DNA of 64,000 nt from Rufibacter tibetensis (GTDB lineage: Bacteria > Bacteroidota > Bacteroidia > Cytophagales > Hymenobacteraceae), in the NCBI RefSeq assembly GCF_001310085.1, contig NZ_CP012643.1:3765501-3829500 (forward strand), given 5' to 3'. The notes under the pieces are model-generated. The model was not told the DNA's origin, ran no database searches, and saw nothing but the letters and a program-made list of their open reading frames with translations. Below, one piece after another: positions 53,761 through 62,509 of this stretch (position 1 is its first letter; each line of letters opens with the position of its first letter). The translations under genes were made by a program, and so were the position numbers.

Positions 53761-54804
53761 TCATTTCCCGGCTTTATAGTACCGGGCCATGACCTGCGCG
53801 GCGGGTAAACCCTGTGGGGTAAAATCGCGACGAGCCCTGCCATTTTCCCGCACATGCGGGTACCATTTCCAGATAAAGGTGCCCCTGAACCAAGGCTTTT
53901 GCCAGAAGGTGCGGTACATGGCCTCATACAGGCGCTCTTGGGTGGCCGGGTCTTCAGGCTCTGTGGCTTGTCCGCGGGATGGCCAGGTCCAGGGTTCCGC
54001 GGCAGCATGGGGTATGTTTCGGTAACCCACTTCAGTAAACACAACGGGTTTGTTGAATTTGCGCTGCAGTTTCTCTATAGTTTTCACGTGCGGCTCCCAG
54101 GCTTTTAAAAGATCAGACAAGGTGGGGGCTGGTTTCTTACTTAGTGGGAAGTAAGCTTGTACGCCAATAAAGTCAAGGTCGTCCCAGAACTCTATGTCTT
54201 CAAACTCATCGCTCCAGTTGGCGGCATAGGTCAGTTTGCCTCTGTATACCTGCCGGATGTCCTTTATCAATTGTCGCCAATCCCGTGGCCTTTCTACCGC
54301 TGCCATATGCAGTTCAGTGCCAATACACACTGCTTCTATTTGCATGGAGTCTGCCAGGCGGGCGTAATGCAGCATCATGGTGCGGTAGTTCTGAAACCAG
54401 GTTTTCCAGTCCTCTTCTGAAGTCATTTTAATAGAGCCCACCCATGCGCCGTCTTTGTTGTTCCGGAGCCAGATATGGGGTTTCAACAGAGTTTTCAATC
54501 CGATAGATCTAGCCAGTTGGGTAGTCTGGATCAAGCCTTCGTCTCGCTCGCCCCAATACCCGCGTTGGCTGCTGAAAGCCAGTTCTGGGGTGTTATGGTT
54601 TTTCTGCCACCCAAACGGGGTTTGTGCAATCCATTCCACCCCGTGGTCTTTTGCCTTTTGCAACTGCTCCAGCGTAACGGTATCGGCGGCCACCCAATTC
54701 ACCCCGCGCATCAGCTCCATTTGAGGCAGGGGTGGTGGAGGCGTATAACGGCAGGCAGAAAGCTGTAGCAGCAAACAGAAAGAGAGGATAGGCAACAGGT
54801 TCAT
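53761..54804 (-). CDS. GH113-like beta-mannanase lipoprotein
   Basis: A 347-residue lipoprotein (FCLLLQLSACRYTP, lipobox Cys). The TIM-barrel enzyme carries LKPHIWLRN, AVCIGTELHMAAVE (acid/base Glu) and KPVVFTEVGYRNIP (nucleophile Glu), with GVQAYFPLSKKPAP between, all in line with the GH113 mannanase type. The ATG at 54804 gives the proper signal, with a non-aligned extension before it. No polysaccharide-use genes are adjacent. Together with the GH26 enzyme it suggests use of mannan, though GH5/GTA-barrel enzymes are an alternative. Confidence 0.8.
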   Translation of the reverse strand: MNLLPILSFCLLLQLSACRYTPPPPLPQMELMRGVNWVAADTVTLEQLQKAKDHGVEWIAQTPFGWQKNHNTPELAFSSQRGYWGERDEGLIQTTQLARSIGLKTLLKPHIWLRNNKDGAWVGSIKMTSEEDWKTWFQNYRTMMLHYARLADSMQIEAVCIGTELHMAAVERPRDWRQLIKDIRQVYRGKLTYAANWSDEFEDIEFWDDLDFIGVQAYFPLSKKPAPTLSDLLKAWEPHVKTIEKLQRKFNKPVVFTEVGYRNIPHAAAEPWTWPSRGQATEPEDPATQERLYEAMYRTFWQKPWFRGTFIWKWYPHVRENGRARRDFTPQGLPAAQVMARYYKAGK

Positions 54805-54950
54805 GTGTCTAAGATAAAGCATTTTCTGTTTCTGCCATGTTTTGGTGAATCTGCCGTAAAACCAATAAGAAGTATCTGCCGTTGAGACGCAGAAGGCTTA
54901 TTTCCTGAAGAGGTTGCAAATGCGGCCCCTTCGTTATTGTTTTGCAGTTC

Positions 54951-55637
54951 ATGAGTATAGAGAAACCAGTTTTGTTGGAGGCCCGCGGGCTGTTTAAGTC
55001 TTACGGAAAACTTCCGGTTTTGAAGGGCATTGATCTCACCATCGGCGAAGCCGAAGTGGTTTCCATTGTAGGCGCTTCTGGCGCCGGGAAAAGCACGCTG
55101 CTTCATTTGCTGGGTACCTTAGATGCACCCGATGCCGGCGATGTTTACCTGCACGGCCAGAAGATCTCCGGGATGAGCAACAAAGAGGTCGCCCGTTTCC
55201 GGAACCGGAACATTGGCTTCATCTTCCAGTTCCACAACCTGCTGCCGGAGTTTACCGCCCTGGAGAACGTGAGCTTACCCGGTTTTCTGGCCGATCGGCC
55301 GGAGAAGGAGGTGGAAACCCGCGCTAAAGAATTGTTGCAGATGTTGGGCTTGGGCCACCGCATGGACCATAAACCCTCTGAAATGAGCGGGGGCGAACAA
55401 CAACGGACAGCCGTGGCGCGTGCTCTTATCAATTCGCCTAAACTCATTTTCGCGGATGAACCTAGCGGGAACCTGGATTCTAAAAATGCGGAGGAGCTTC
55501 ACCAGATTTTCTTCAAACTTAGAGAGGACTTAGGGCAGACGTTTGTGCTGGTGACGCATAATCCTGTTCTGGCAGATATGGCGGATCGTAAGCTTACCAT
55601 GAAGGATGGATTTTTGCTGCAGCCAGAAGAAGTTTAG
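54951..55637 (+). CDS. ABC transporter ATPase, LolD-like
   Basis: A 228-residue ATPase. Walker A is VGASGAGKSTLLHLLG, the signature is EMSGGEQQRTAVARALINSP, and Walker B is LIFADEPSGNLDSKNAEE. The pattern with RNRNIGFIFQFHNLLPEFTA is that of LolD/MacB-type ATPases working with a FtsX-like permease, which is not in the window. The ATG at 54951 is preferred to the TTG at 54942. Fold-back repeat copy 2 begins 13 bp after the stop. Confidence 0.9.
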   Translation: MSIEKPVLLEARGLFKSYGKLPVLKGIDLTIGEAEVVSIVGASGAGKSTLLHLLGTLDAPDAGDVYLHGQKISGMSNKEVARFRNRNIGFIFQFHNLLPEFTALENVSLPGFLADRPEKEVETRAKELLQMLGLGHRMDHKPSEMSGGEQQRTAVARALINSPKLIFADEPSGNLDSKNAEELHQIFFKLREDLGQTFVLVTHNPVLADMADRKLTMKDGFLLQPEEV

Positions 55638-55649
55638 CAAGAGATTAGT

Positions 55650-55861
55650 GTGCATGCTTTTTGCAGATGCTGGCGTAGCTGCTGGCTGATGTGAGGCCCT
55701 CATGCCTAGTTGTTGAGTTGTTGCATAGCTACCCTCCGAGCGCTCACGGCCACAATTCCAGTCTTTCCTTCTCGCGCTGCCCTTTCGGCCTGAGCTGTCT
55801 TTCTCTCTTAGTTTCTGCATGTCTATGGCCAAAAGCGAGGCGCTCTATGGAAAGACTGGAA
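55650..55861 (+). repeat. Dispersed fold-back repeat, copy 2
   Basis: About 212 bp homologous to 51079-51282. Its second half is bounded by a perfect 13-bp inverted repeat: TTCCAGTCTTTCC at 55756-55768 with GGAAAGACTGGAA at 55849-55861. The interval contains further complementary bits (CTTTCGGCC with GGCCAAAAG). Not a gene. Confidence 0.87.
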
Positions 55862-55908
55862 CAAGGGGAAAGTAGCAAAGGGTGATTTCAACTCTATCTT
55901 TTTACATG

Positions 55909-55974
55909 GTTCAAGTTTATAACTTGGACCCACCATGATCTGAAGTTTGTAACTTCAGTGGAGCGAAAGCTCCA
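55909..55974 (+). repeat. Three tandem small hairpins
   Basis: Stem-loops CAAGTT-TAT-AACTTG (55912-55926), CTGAAGTT-TGT-AACTTCAG (55940-55958) and TGGAGC-GAAA-GCTCCA (55959-55974). The last has a GNRA-type tetraloop. All lie directly downstream of repeat copy 2. Confidence 0.7.
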
Positions 55975-56121
55975 AGAAATACATTGGCTGTGAGACCAAA
56001 ATTAACAGCCCCCTACAATACCACCTATTCAAAAGACCTCGTAGTGTCCGCAGGTCTTACGAGTGTCTACTCTATCTCAGCTTCAAGCCTTTTTTCCAGA
56101 AACCACCCCAAACTACTGTTC

Positions 56122-57351
56122 CTATCCTACTTTCTTCAACTTTGCCACTACCCAAATAGACACAAGGGTAAACACCGTGGCAATGATGCCTACGGTGCCG
56201 AAGTGGAGGAGCTTTTGGGAGCCGGGTTCATTGGAGATGACCAGGCCAGCCAGGAAAGCCGCCAGACCGGAGGCAAGCTGCTGGACAGAGGAATTCACAC
56301 TCATGAAAGAGCCCCGCAGCCGTGGTTCTATGCTGGACGTGATCATGGACATGGCTGGCACAAACCTCGCCCCGAAGAAGATAAAGAAGAAGGTAGTTAC
56401 AACAAATGCTTGCCAATGCGGCACCTGTGGCAGATTTGTAACTACTAAAATGGGGATAATAGAAAGCAGCGCGGCAATCACAAAGACCTTTTTCTTTCCA
56501 AACTTATCAGATAATCTTCCGGCCATTTGGGAGGTGACCACTGTAGCCAATCCTCCGAAGAGATAGATGTAGCTTAGTTCTGATTCGGTAAAGCCAATGT
56601 TGGCCACCATGTAAGGGCTCAGAAAAGGGACAACTGTGAAACCAGCCAAGGATAACGTCACCATTAGGGCAAAAGCCCAAAGGCAATTGGCCCGGCTGAA
56701 AATGGTACCTAATGCTTTGGCCGGATGCTGAGGAACGTGGTGCAGGAGATGCTGGCGCATGGGAGGTAGTATTCGCCAAGTTAGGAGCAAAACCAAAACG
56801 CTCAATGCAGTAAGAAGGTAAAAAGGAGCGTGCCAGCTGGCGTGGCTGGCCAAGTAAAGCCCAATGGGGATTCCTCCAATGGAGGCCACTGAGAAGGCAG
56901 CCATTACTTTTCCGGTTGCTGCTCCCCTGCGTTCCTCCGGCACAGAGTCGCCAATAATGGCCAGCACTAAAGCGCCCAATACCCCGCCAAAAGCTCCCGC
57001 CAGAATACGGGCAATCAGCAGAAACGAGAAAGTGGGAGCCAGGGCGCAGGCAAAGGTGCCCAAGGTGAAGCCCAGGTAAAGTGCCATCAAAGCATTCTTC
57101 CGGTCAAAACGGTCAATAAAGAACGCGCTCAGAATTCCTGAAAAAGCAGCACTAAACGTATACGCCGATACCAGAAACCCAAACTCCCGCGGACTAATCT
57201 GGAAAACCCGCATGAGCTGAGGACCCAATGGCATCATAATCACAAAGTCCATGATGTGCGTAAACTGGATGGCCGCTAAAATAAAAAGCAGCCATTTTTC
57301 GCTTAACACCGGCGCTGAAGGTTTGGGGGAGAGGGAAGAGGAAATTGCCAT
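56122..57351 (-). CDS. MFS transporter, DHA1-like
   Basis: A 409-residue integral membrane protein with about 12 hydrophobic helices (LLFILAAIQFTHIMDFVIMM, FLVSAYTFSAAFSGILSAFF and others). The loop between helices 2 and 3 has DRFDRKNALMALYLG, and the second half has GRLSDKFGKKKVFVIA. Together they fit drug or sugar efflux transporters of the DHA1 group. Substrate is not readable. Confidence 0.9.
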   Translation of the reverse strand: MAISSSLSPKPSAPVLSEKWLLFILAAIQFTHIMDFVIMMPLGPQLMRVFQISPREFGFLVSAYTFSAAFSGILSAFFIDRFDRKNALMALYLGFTLGTFACALAPTFSFLLIARILAGAFGGVLGALVLAIIGDSVPEERRGAATGKVMAAFSVASIGGIPIGLYLASHASWHAPFYLLTALSVLVLLLTWRILPPMRQHLLHHVPQHPAKALGTIFSRANCLWAFALMVTLSLAGFTVVPFLSPYMVANIGFTESELSYIYLFGGLATVVTSQMAGRLSDKFGKKKVFVIAALLSIIPILVVTNLPQVPHWQAFVVTTFFFIFFGARFVPAMSMITSSIEPRLRGSFMSVNSSVQQLASGLAAFLAGLVISNEPGSQKLLHFGTVGIIATVFTLVSIWVVAKLKKVG

Positions 57352-57472
57352 AAAAGTATGGGCAGATGCCCACCGGAAACATAAGCAGTACGAGGTCCAG
57401 GGAAGGAGGGTTGATACTTCTGGAATTGGCTTCCCTAAAAGTCTTCAGCAATTTGCAAAAGAAGTAGATCGC

Positions 57473-57781
57473 ATGGCAAAAAGGATCAGAAAGAAAGAAG
57501 AAAGCGCCGACCCTGTTTGCGCCCTTTGCGAGCGCGAAGTAGGCTTTACCACGCTGCATCACTTGGTGCCCCGAGAGGAAGGAGGGAAGCACGGGCCTAC
57601 TGCCCCTTTGTGCCAGCCTTGCCACAGCACCATTCACCTCACATTCACTAACAAAGAATTGGCAGTGCTTTACAATTCCATACCCGCTCTTCGCGAAGCG
57701 GAAGAGTTGCAGAAGTACCTACATTGGGTGCGTACGAAGCGCCTGGATAAAATCACTAATAGGCGCGGAAAGAGGAAATAA
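57473..57781 (+). CDS. HNH endonuclease-like protein
   Basis: A 102-residue protein: CALCEREVGFTTLHHLVPRE, GGKHGPTAPLCQPCHSTIH. It has two CxxC pairs and the His-His (HH) with Asn/His layout of small HNH nucleases. The chosen ATG at 57473 begins MAKRIRKKEESADPVC. The open frame reaches farther upstream without homology and overlaps the MFS gene start. It is probably a free-standing nuclease or DNA-processing factor. No phage genes are adjacent. Confidence 0.8.
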   Translation: MAKRIRKKEESADPVCALCEREVGFTTLHHLVPREEGGKHGPTAPLCQPCHSTIHLTFTNKELAVLYNSIPALREAEELQKYLHWVRTKRLDKITNRRGKRK

Positions 57782-57883
57782 GTTCTAGGTTTGCGTTTAG
57801 CACGTGTTTTAGATAATCTGGTCCTAAACCTGGCTTAGTCACGCGGAGGTATTATCAAAGATTTAATTAACAGTATCTACTAA

Positions 57884-58948
57884 ATGAAGGCTCTTACTTA
57901 TCTCCCGTTTCCGCAAATAAAAAATCAGCCGGCTGTTGTGGTAGACAGCTTCCATCCAAATGGGTTGGTGCTCTCGCATTGGCGGGAAGCGCCTACTCCG
58001 GCCGAGCTAAGAGAAGATACCAGTGCGGGCATGGTGCTTCAGGCGCTGAAACAAAACTGGCCTGATTTGCAAAAATACCAATATGTAACCGCTAACCATT
58101 TTGATATTGATGCCTTTGTTGGCGTTTGGGCCTTGCTTCATCCGGAACAAGCCCTGGAGCATGAAGAAACCCTGCGGCAAATGGCGCTCATAGGTGACTT
58201 CCGGGAGTTGGATTTGGAGGCTCCTTTTGCCAAAGAAGCCCTGAAACTGGTTTGCTGGCTTAATTCAGAAGAGAAAGCAAAGTTTTATCCGCCGTTTGGA
58301 GCAGAGGAGTTGGAAGAGAATGAAGTGGTGGCCTCTATCCCGAAATTTCAATATTTTTTAGAGGTTTTTTTGGATGTACTCCTAAATACTGCATTATTTC
58401 AACAAGTATGGGAGCCGGAGTTTGAATTGGTTTTGCAGGGGTATAAGCAAGTAAACGGAGTGAAATCTAAAATAATCCAAAACCAGGCTTTGGGTTTGGT
58501 GATTATTCAGACACCAGCACCCGTTCACTACTATGCCTTGTTTAGTTCCACAACAGGCTATGACATAGTGGTTTCCTGCTACCCTGAAAACCGATATGAA
58601 CTAGAATGCAAGTACACAACCTGGGTTGATTTGGAAAGCCGCCCTACACTGCCACGACCAGATCTGCGGCCTTTGGCCAAGTACTTGAATACACTGGAGA
58701 AAACGGGTTATACGTGGGTGGCTGACGGAGTGACTGATACGGGCCCTTTGCTGCGTTTGAAAGCCGAAAAAATAAGTAAAGCACAACGGTATGGCAACCC
58801 GACGGAAAGAATATTCTACTCTTCTTCTATAGCAAAGGAGGTATTTCTTCAGGGGGTAACAGATTATTTGAAGAGTGCATTTTTAAAAGTGACGCCAAAG
58901 AAGCGTTGGACCTGGCAGCAGGTGAAAGATTTCAATCATACAAAATAA
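57884..58948 (+). CDS. Hypothetical protein (354 aa), conserved-looking
   Basis: Unrecognised soluble protein. It has PAVVVDSFHPNGLVLSHW and QYVTANHFDIDAFVGVWALL near the N-terminus, including an HxDxD pattern (NHFDIDAF) that could bind metal. The C-terminal part has YTWVADGVTDTGPLLRLKAE. It may belong to the DUF6687-type family, but I cannot confirm this. A/T-rich DNA precedes the ATG. Confidence 0.65.
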   Translation: MKALTYLPFPQIKNQPAVVVDSFHPNGLVLSHWREAPTPAELREDTSAGMVLQALKQNWPDLQKYQYVTANHFDIDAFVGVWALLHPEQALEHEETLRQMALIGDFRELDLEAPFAKEALKLVCWLNSEEKAKFYPPFGAEELEENEVVASIPKFQYFLEVFLDVLLNTALFQQVWEPEFELVLQGYKQVNGVKSKIIQNQALGLVIIQTPAPVHYYALFSSTTGYDIVVSCYPENRYELECKYTTWVDLESRPTLPRPDLRPLAKYLNTLEKTGYTWVADGVTDTGPLLRLKAEKISKAQRYGNPTERIFYSSSIAKEVFLQGVTDYLKSAFLKVTPKKRWTWQQVKDFNHTK

Positions 58949-59081
58949 TAAAATTTTGTGTTTTACTTTTGGTGTTTATATAAAACTCGCTATTTTTAGG
59001 CAAAGAAAAGTATACAATTTGCCTCTTTCCGGAAACCCTCGCCCAGATAGAAGTGCAGCCGCAGAATCGTTTGGCGCTCCT

Positions 59082-59480
59082 ATGATAGAAATAGCTCATA
59101 ATCCATTCTACAAGTTTTATGTAGACGTGGATAGGAACAGAATCTTTCTTAAGATTAAAGGATGCTGGAATAGTCCAGAGGAGGTTCCTTTCTATTTGAT
59201 CCATTTAAAAGAAGCGTTAGGCTTAGTAAAACCAGGTTTTTCTATCTTAACTGACCTAAGGTATCTGGAAGAGTATTCGCCTTCCATACGGCAAATGCAC
59301 ATTGAAGCGCAAAAACTGACCATAGAAGCAGGAATTTGCCAATTAGCCGAAGTGCATGATTTGAAAACTTCTATAAACCAGTTGGCGATGGCCATGGCAG
59401 AAGAAAGCGGAATCCCGCTCAATATTTTTGACTCTATGCAAGATGCAGAAGCCTGGCTTTCTGAATTGCAGAAAAAGTAA
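59082..59480 (+). CDS. Hypothetical SpoIIAA/STAS-like protein
   Basis: A 132-residue protein: MIEIAHNPFYKFYVDVDRNR, FLKIKGCWNSPEEVPFYLIH, GFSILTDLRYLEEYSPSIRQ and QDAEAWLSELQKK. Its beta-alpha pattern resembles SpoIIAA-type and STAS proteins and that at 23731-24189. The frame is open upstream, but the ATG at 59082 marks the fold start. Function unknown. Confidence 0.68.
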   Translation: MIEIAHNPFYKFYVDVDRNRIFLKIKGCWNSPEEVPFYLIHLKEALGLVKPGFSILTDLRYLEEYSPSIRQMHIEAQKLTIEAGICQLAEVHDLKTSINQLAMAMAEESGIPLNIFDSMQDAEAWLSELQKK

Positions 59481-59585
59481 GCTTTTATTCCCGCCAGAGG
59501 TAAGAATAACCCAATTCCTATATTCCCGTTTTGTAAGGTGACATGGTCTTCGTAAACTTGAGCCGTGACCTAGCCTTGCAATCCT

Positions 59586-60440
59586 ATGAAAAAGATTCTT
59601 TGCCCCGTTGATTTTTCCAAAACCTCTAATAAAGCCGCCGAGTACGCCGCACAAATTGCGCAGCGTACCAAGGCCTCATTGACCCTCCTTCACGTTTTGC
59701 ACCTGCCCATCATGGACACCACTGAATCTGCCCTCATGGCCAGCCAGGTGTTAGATGACCAGCGCCGGGTTTCATCAGATAAACTGCATGGGTTGTCTTT
59801 GCACTTGCAGAGCCTCTTTAGCGCCTCAGGAGGGTTCACTTCTTCCATAGACACAAGAGTACAGGAAGCCTTTTTAGCCGATGCCATGGAGCGCCTGGTG
59901 CACGAAGAGGGTTTTGATTTTGTGGTTTTGGGAACTACAGGCGGCGGCAATACTCTGGAGGAAATCCTGATTGGCAGCAACACAGAAAGTGTGATCTCGC
60001 AGGTGAAGTGTCCCGTGCTGGCTATTCCTAGCAACGCTACCTACCCAGATATTCACCGCATTGTGTATGCCTCAGATTACCAGCCTGAAGATGCCCGTGC
60101 CCTGGGCCAGGTGATTGGTCTTGCCACCGTGTTTCAGGCCGAAGTGGAGGTGGTGCACGTATCTAAAAAAGCTGGCTCAGAGGATACCCAGAAAGCCCAA
60201 GGCTTTATACAGCAAGTGTCAGATCAATTAGGTGGTTTCCCGATTGCTTTCCATGAGATAGTGCACGAGGAGGAAGACACTGGTTTGAAAGACTACCTAA
60301 GCAAAACGCACAGCAACATGCTGGCAATTTTGAAGAAAAAACGTAGCTTCTTCAAAAACCTGTTTGGCATGAGCCTCGCAGAAAAATTAACGTACCAAAC
60401 TAAATTACCCCTGCTGGTGCTTCACGCAGACGCAGAATAA
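59586..60440 (+). CDS. Universal stress protein, tandem-domain
   Basis: A 284-residue protein with two Usp domains: MKKILCPVDFSKTSNKAAEY, with FVVLGTTGGGNTLEEILIGS at the ATP-loop region, and the second from IHRIVYASDYQPEDARAL. It is the third such protein in the window. Ends 6 bp before the EamA transporter, so they probably share a transcript. Confidence 0.9.
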   Translation: MKKILCPVDFSKTSNKAAEYAAQIAQRTKASLTLLHVLHLPIMDTTESALMASQVLDDQRRVSSDKLHGLSLHLQSLFSASGGFTSSIDTRVQEAFLADAMERLVHEEGFDFVVLGTTGGGNTLEEILIGSNTESVISQVKCPVLAIPSNATYPDIHRIVYASDYQPEDARALGQVIGLATVFQAEVEVVHVSKKAGSEDTQKAQGFIQQVSDQLGGFPIAFHEIVHEEEDTGLKDYLSKTHSNMLAILKKKRSFFKNLFGMSLAEKLTYQTKLPLLVLHADAE

Positions 60441-60446
60441 AATACC

Positions 60447-61358
60447 ATGAGTGTACTTTCTACTTCCGGGGCATCTGCCACCGGTTGGCGTAAGATCGCG
60501 GCCTTTGCCGCGATTTATGTTATATGGGGTTCTACCTACCTGGCCATTGCCTTTGCCGTGGAAACCCTGCCTCCTTTTTTAATGGCAGGAATGCGGTTCC
60601 TGTTAGCCGGGGCCATTTTATATAGTTGGGCAGTATGGCGCGGGGCAAAGGCCCCTTCTCTTTTTCACTGGCGTAACACGGCCATTATAGGTGGTTGTTT
60701 GCTGCTGCTAGGCAACGGAGCAGTGGTATGGGCCGAACAGAAAGTGCCCTCAGGCATAGCTGCCTTGTTAGTAACCACAGAACCCCTCTGGATAGTTGTG
60801 CTCCAATGGGTAGGCAAATCCAGGCAAGTTCCTTCTAAAGGAGTATTGTTAGGATTGGTGATAGGAGTGGTAGGCATGATTATCCTGGTTAGCCCCTGGG
60901 AGCTGGAAGGTGGTGTAGATATGATGGGCAGTATAGCCATTCTGTTGGCAGCGGGTGCCTGGGCCTGGGGGTCGTTGTTTTCGTCCAAAGCGACCTTGCC
61001 TGACTCTCCCATTCTTACTACCGGCATGCAGATGCTGTGTGGCGGCGGGTTGTTGTTTTTAACCGGAACTATAGCCGGAGAATGGCAAACCACTGATTGG
61101 GGAGTTGTAAGTCAGCGCTCTTGGTTGGCTTTGGCGTACTTGGTCGTATTTGGCTCCCTTATAGCTTTTTCGGCGTATAGTTGGCTGACCAGGGTAGCGC
61201 CTCCCTCGCAGGTATCTACCTATGCCTATGTAAACCCCGTTATTGCCGTTCTGTTAGGTTGGGCACTCGCGCATGAAGTAATCACTGGGCAGACCATCAT
61301 AGCTACTGTTCTACTTGTGGCGGCAGTGGTGCTGATCACCATCAAATCAAAGCATTGA
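60447..61358 (+). CDS. EamA-family (DMT) transporter
   Basis: A 303-residue membrane protein with about ten hydrophobic helices in two EamA halves: AAIYVIWGSTYLAIAFAVE, FLMAGMRFLLAGAILYSW, then AILLAAGAWAWGSLFSSKAT and YAYVNPVIAVLLGWALAHE. The type resembles YedA-like amino-acid or metabolite exporters. Starts 6 bp after the Usp gene. Substrate unknown. Confidence 0.9.
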   Translation: MSVLSTSGASATGWRKIAAFAAIYVIWGSTYLAIAFAVETLPPFLMAGMRFLLAGAILYSWAVWRGAKAPSLFHWRNTAIIGGCLLLLGNGAVVWAEQKVPSGIAALLVTTEPLWIVVLQWVGKSRQVPSKGVLLGLVIGVVGMIILVSPWELEGGVDMMGSIAILLAAGAWAWGSLFSSKATLPDSPILTTGMQMLCGGGLLFLTGTIAGEWQTTDWGVVSQRSWLALAYLVVFGSLIAFSAYSWLTRVAPPSQVSTYAYVNPVIAVLLGWALAHEVITGQTIIATVLLVAAVVLITIKSKH

Positions 61359-61395
61359 TAAGGACCATATTTATTATTCTGTCAGAGGAGGATTC

Positions 61396-61467
61396 ATGAA
61401 GAAAGCTTTAGAAACTACTTTCATCACTCTTCTGATGTTCTTTGCTTTGATTGGTGTAGTATGTTGA
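61396..61467 (+). CDS. Tiny membrane protein (23 aa)
   Basis: A good ribosome-binding site (GAGGAGG) lies 5 bp before an ATG that reads MKKALETTFITLLMFFALIG and ends VVC, a single hydrophobic helix. It is followed by a strong terminator. Such mini-proteins often act as regulators or subunits of membrane complexes. It is 38 bp past the EamA gene and may be cotranscribed. Not confirmed. Confidence 0.5.
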   Translation: MKKALETTFITLLMFFALIGVVC

Positions 61468-61489
61468 AGCAGTTTCCAGCAAACCAGGC

Positions 61490-61539
61490 CTAAAACAAAA
61501 CTGCCCTGCCAAATCTTTGGCAGGGCAGTTTTGTTTTAG
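61490..61539. terminator. Terminator
   Basis: Perfect inverted repeat with arms of 24 bp (CTAAAACAAAACTGCCCTGC and onward, 61490-61513 with 61516-61539), between converging transcripts. Confidence 0.87.
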
Positions 61540-61549
61540 CAGGATGTAC

Positions 61550-62332
61550 CTATCTGGGAAGTCTGAAACTTAAACCTCCACCTACAAACAGCTCAGGGGC
61601 TTGGGAGGATACACCGGTACCAACAATAGCATCTAGCTGTACATAAGGCAACACTAAGAATTGAATAGAACCATCAATGACGTTTTCGGCGGGGCTGCCT
61701 TTGGGCTTCTCGCCGAAGAACTCTGCTGATAAAGTGACTTTGTCACTTAATTTTCCGCTAAGGGCGAGAGAGAACTGAAGTTTGTTTTCCATCTCGCCTT
61801 CATCAGGTTCACGCCGGAAACCGGCATTGTACTGAAGCTTCACTTTTTCTGATAGTTCATTTGTGAAAAGAAGCATGGCTTCTGGGGCCACTCTTCTGGG
61901 CTCAAAGGCGTCCGCGCCCCAGGGTACCTCTAACATGGCTAGTACAGATACTTCGGGCACTGCTCCCTCTGCTTCCAGGATGTTTATTTTGGTTCCCACC
62001 CTTACCGTGCTTAACCCTCTATCACGTTGCAGGAGGGCATCACCCACCCGGTAATCTTCCCGTCTAAAGGTGGCTTCCAAGCGTAATTCGGCCGCTTTGA
62101 AAACCCCTATCCGGAGGAGAGCTTGCGGGTAAAGCCATTGCTTATTTTCAAGGCCATCTAGCGTTCTTTTCTGGTACTGGAAACCAGTTTCTAATTGGAA
62201 AAAGCCTCTTGGTACCGTGCTGGATGCTTCGGTAAGGGTAGGTCGATCGGTTTCGAATTCGGGGTCTGTTTCCTGGGCGAGAGCACTGAATTGAATCAAC
62301 CCAAAGCTTATAAATAGTAGTATCTTTTTCAT
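61550..62332 (-). CDS. Outer-membrane transporter-like protein
   Basis: A 260-residue protein with a signal peptide (FGLIQFSALAQ). The sequence FETDRPTLTEASSTVPRGFF, FQLETGFQYQKRT and ALLRIGVFKAAELRLEATF resembles the MetA-pathway / phenol-degradation outer-membrane proteins of Bacteroidota. It ends with GGGLSFRLPR. A beta-barrel transporter or channel is likely; ligand unknown. Confidence 0.78.
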   Translation of the reverse strand: MKKILLFISFGLIQFSALAQETDPEFETDRPTLTEASSTVPRGFFQLETGFQYQKRTLDGLENKQWLYPQALLRIGVFKAAELRLEATFRREDYRVGDALLQRDRGLSTVRVGTKINILEAEGAVPEVSVLAMLEVPWGADAFEPRRVAPEAMLLFTNELSEKVKLQYNAGFRREPDEGEMENKLQFSLALSGKLSDKVTLSAEFFGEKPKGSPAENVIDGSIQFLVLPYVQLDAIVGTGVSSQAPELFVGGGLSFRLPR

Positions 62333-62509
62333 TCAGGAAGTAGTTAGCTGGGTTTTGGTACGGGGGAAAGGGTGACCAGTTGGTTCTTTGGCTTTCGCTT
62401 TGGTGAAACACCGTGCTTTCCCACTTAGATACCGTATTTATTCAATCCAGCCTAATGTAACCACCTTTTTGGGAAAGAGTACAAGGTGGAACCACCCAAT
62501 CTGTTCTAT

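Larger units (their letters stand above)
55638..56121. other. Intergenic region holding fold-back repeat copy 2
   Basis: About 480 bp with the repeat at 55650-55861 and three tandem hairpins at 55909-55974. The remainder shows nothing. Confidence 0.55.

Noticed and set aside
55530-55832. Minus-strand frame in fold-back repeat copy 2
   Set aside because: Overlaps the end of the LolD-like gene and does not match the open frame of copy 1 beyond short pieces.
56063-56566. Plus-strand frame of 167 codons
   Set aside because: Antisense to the clear MFS transporter gene with intact membrane helices.
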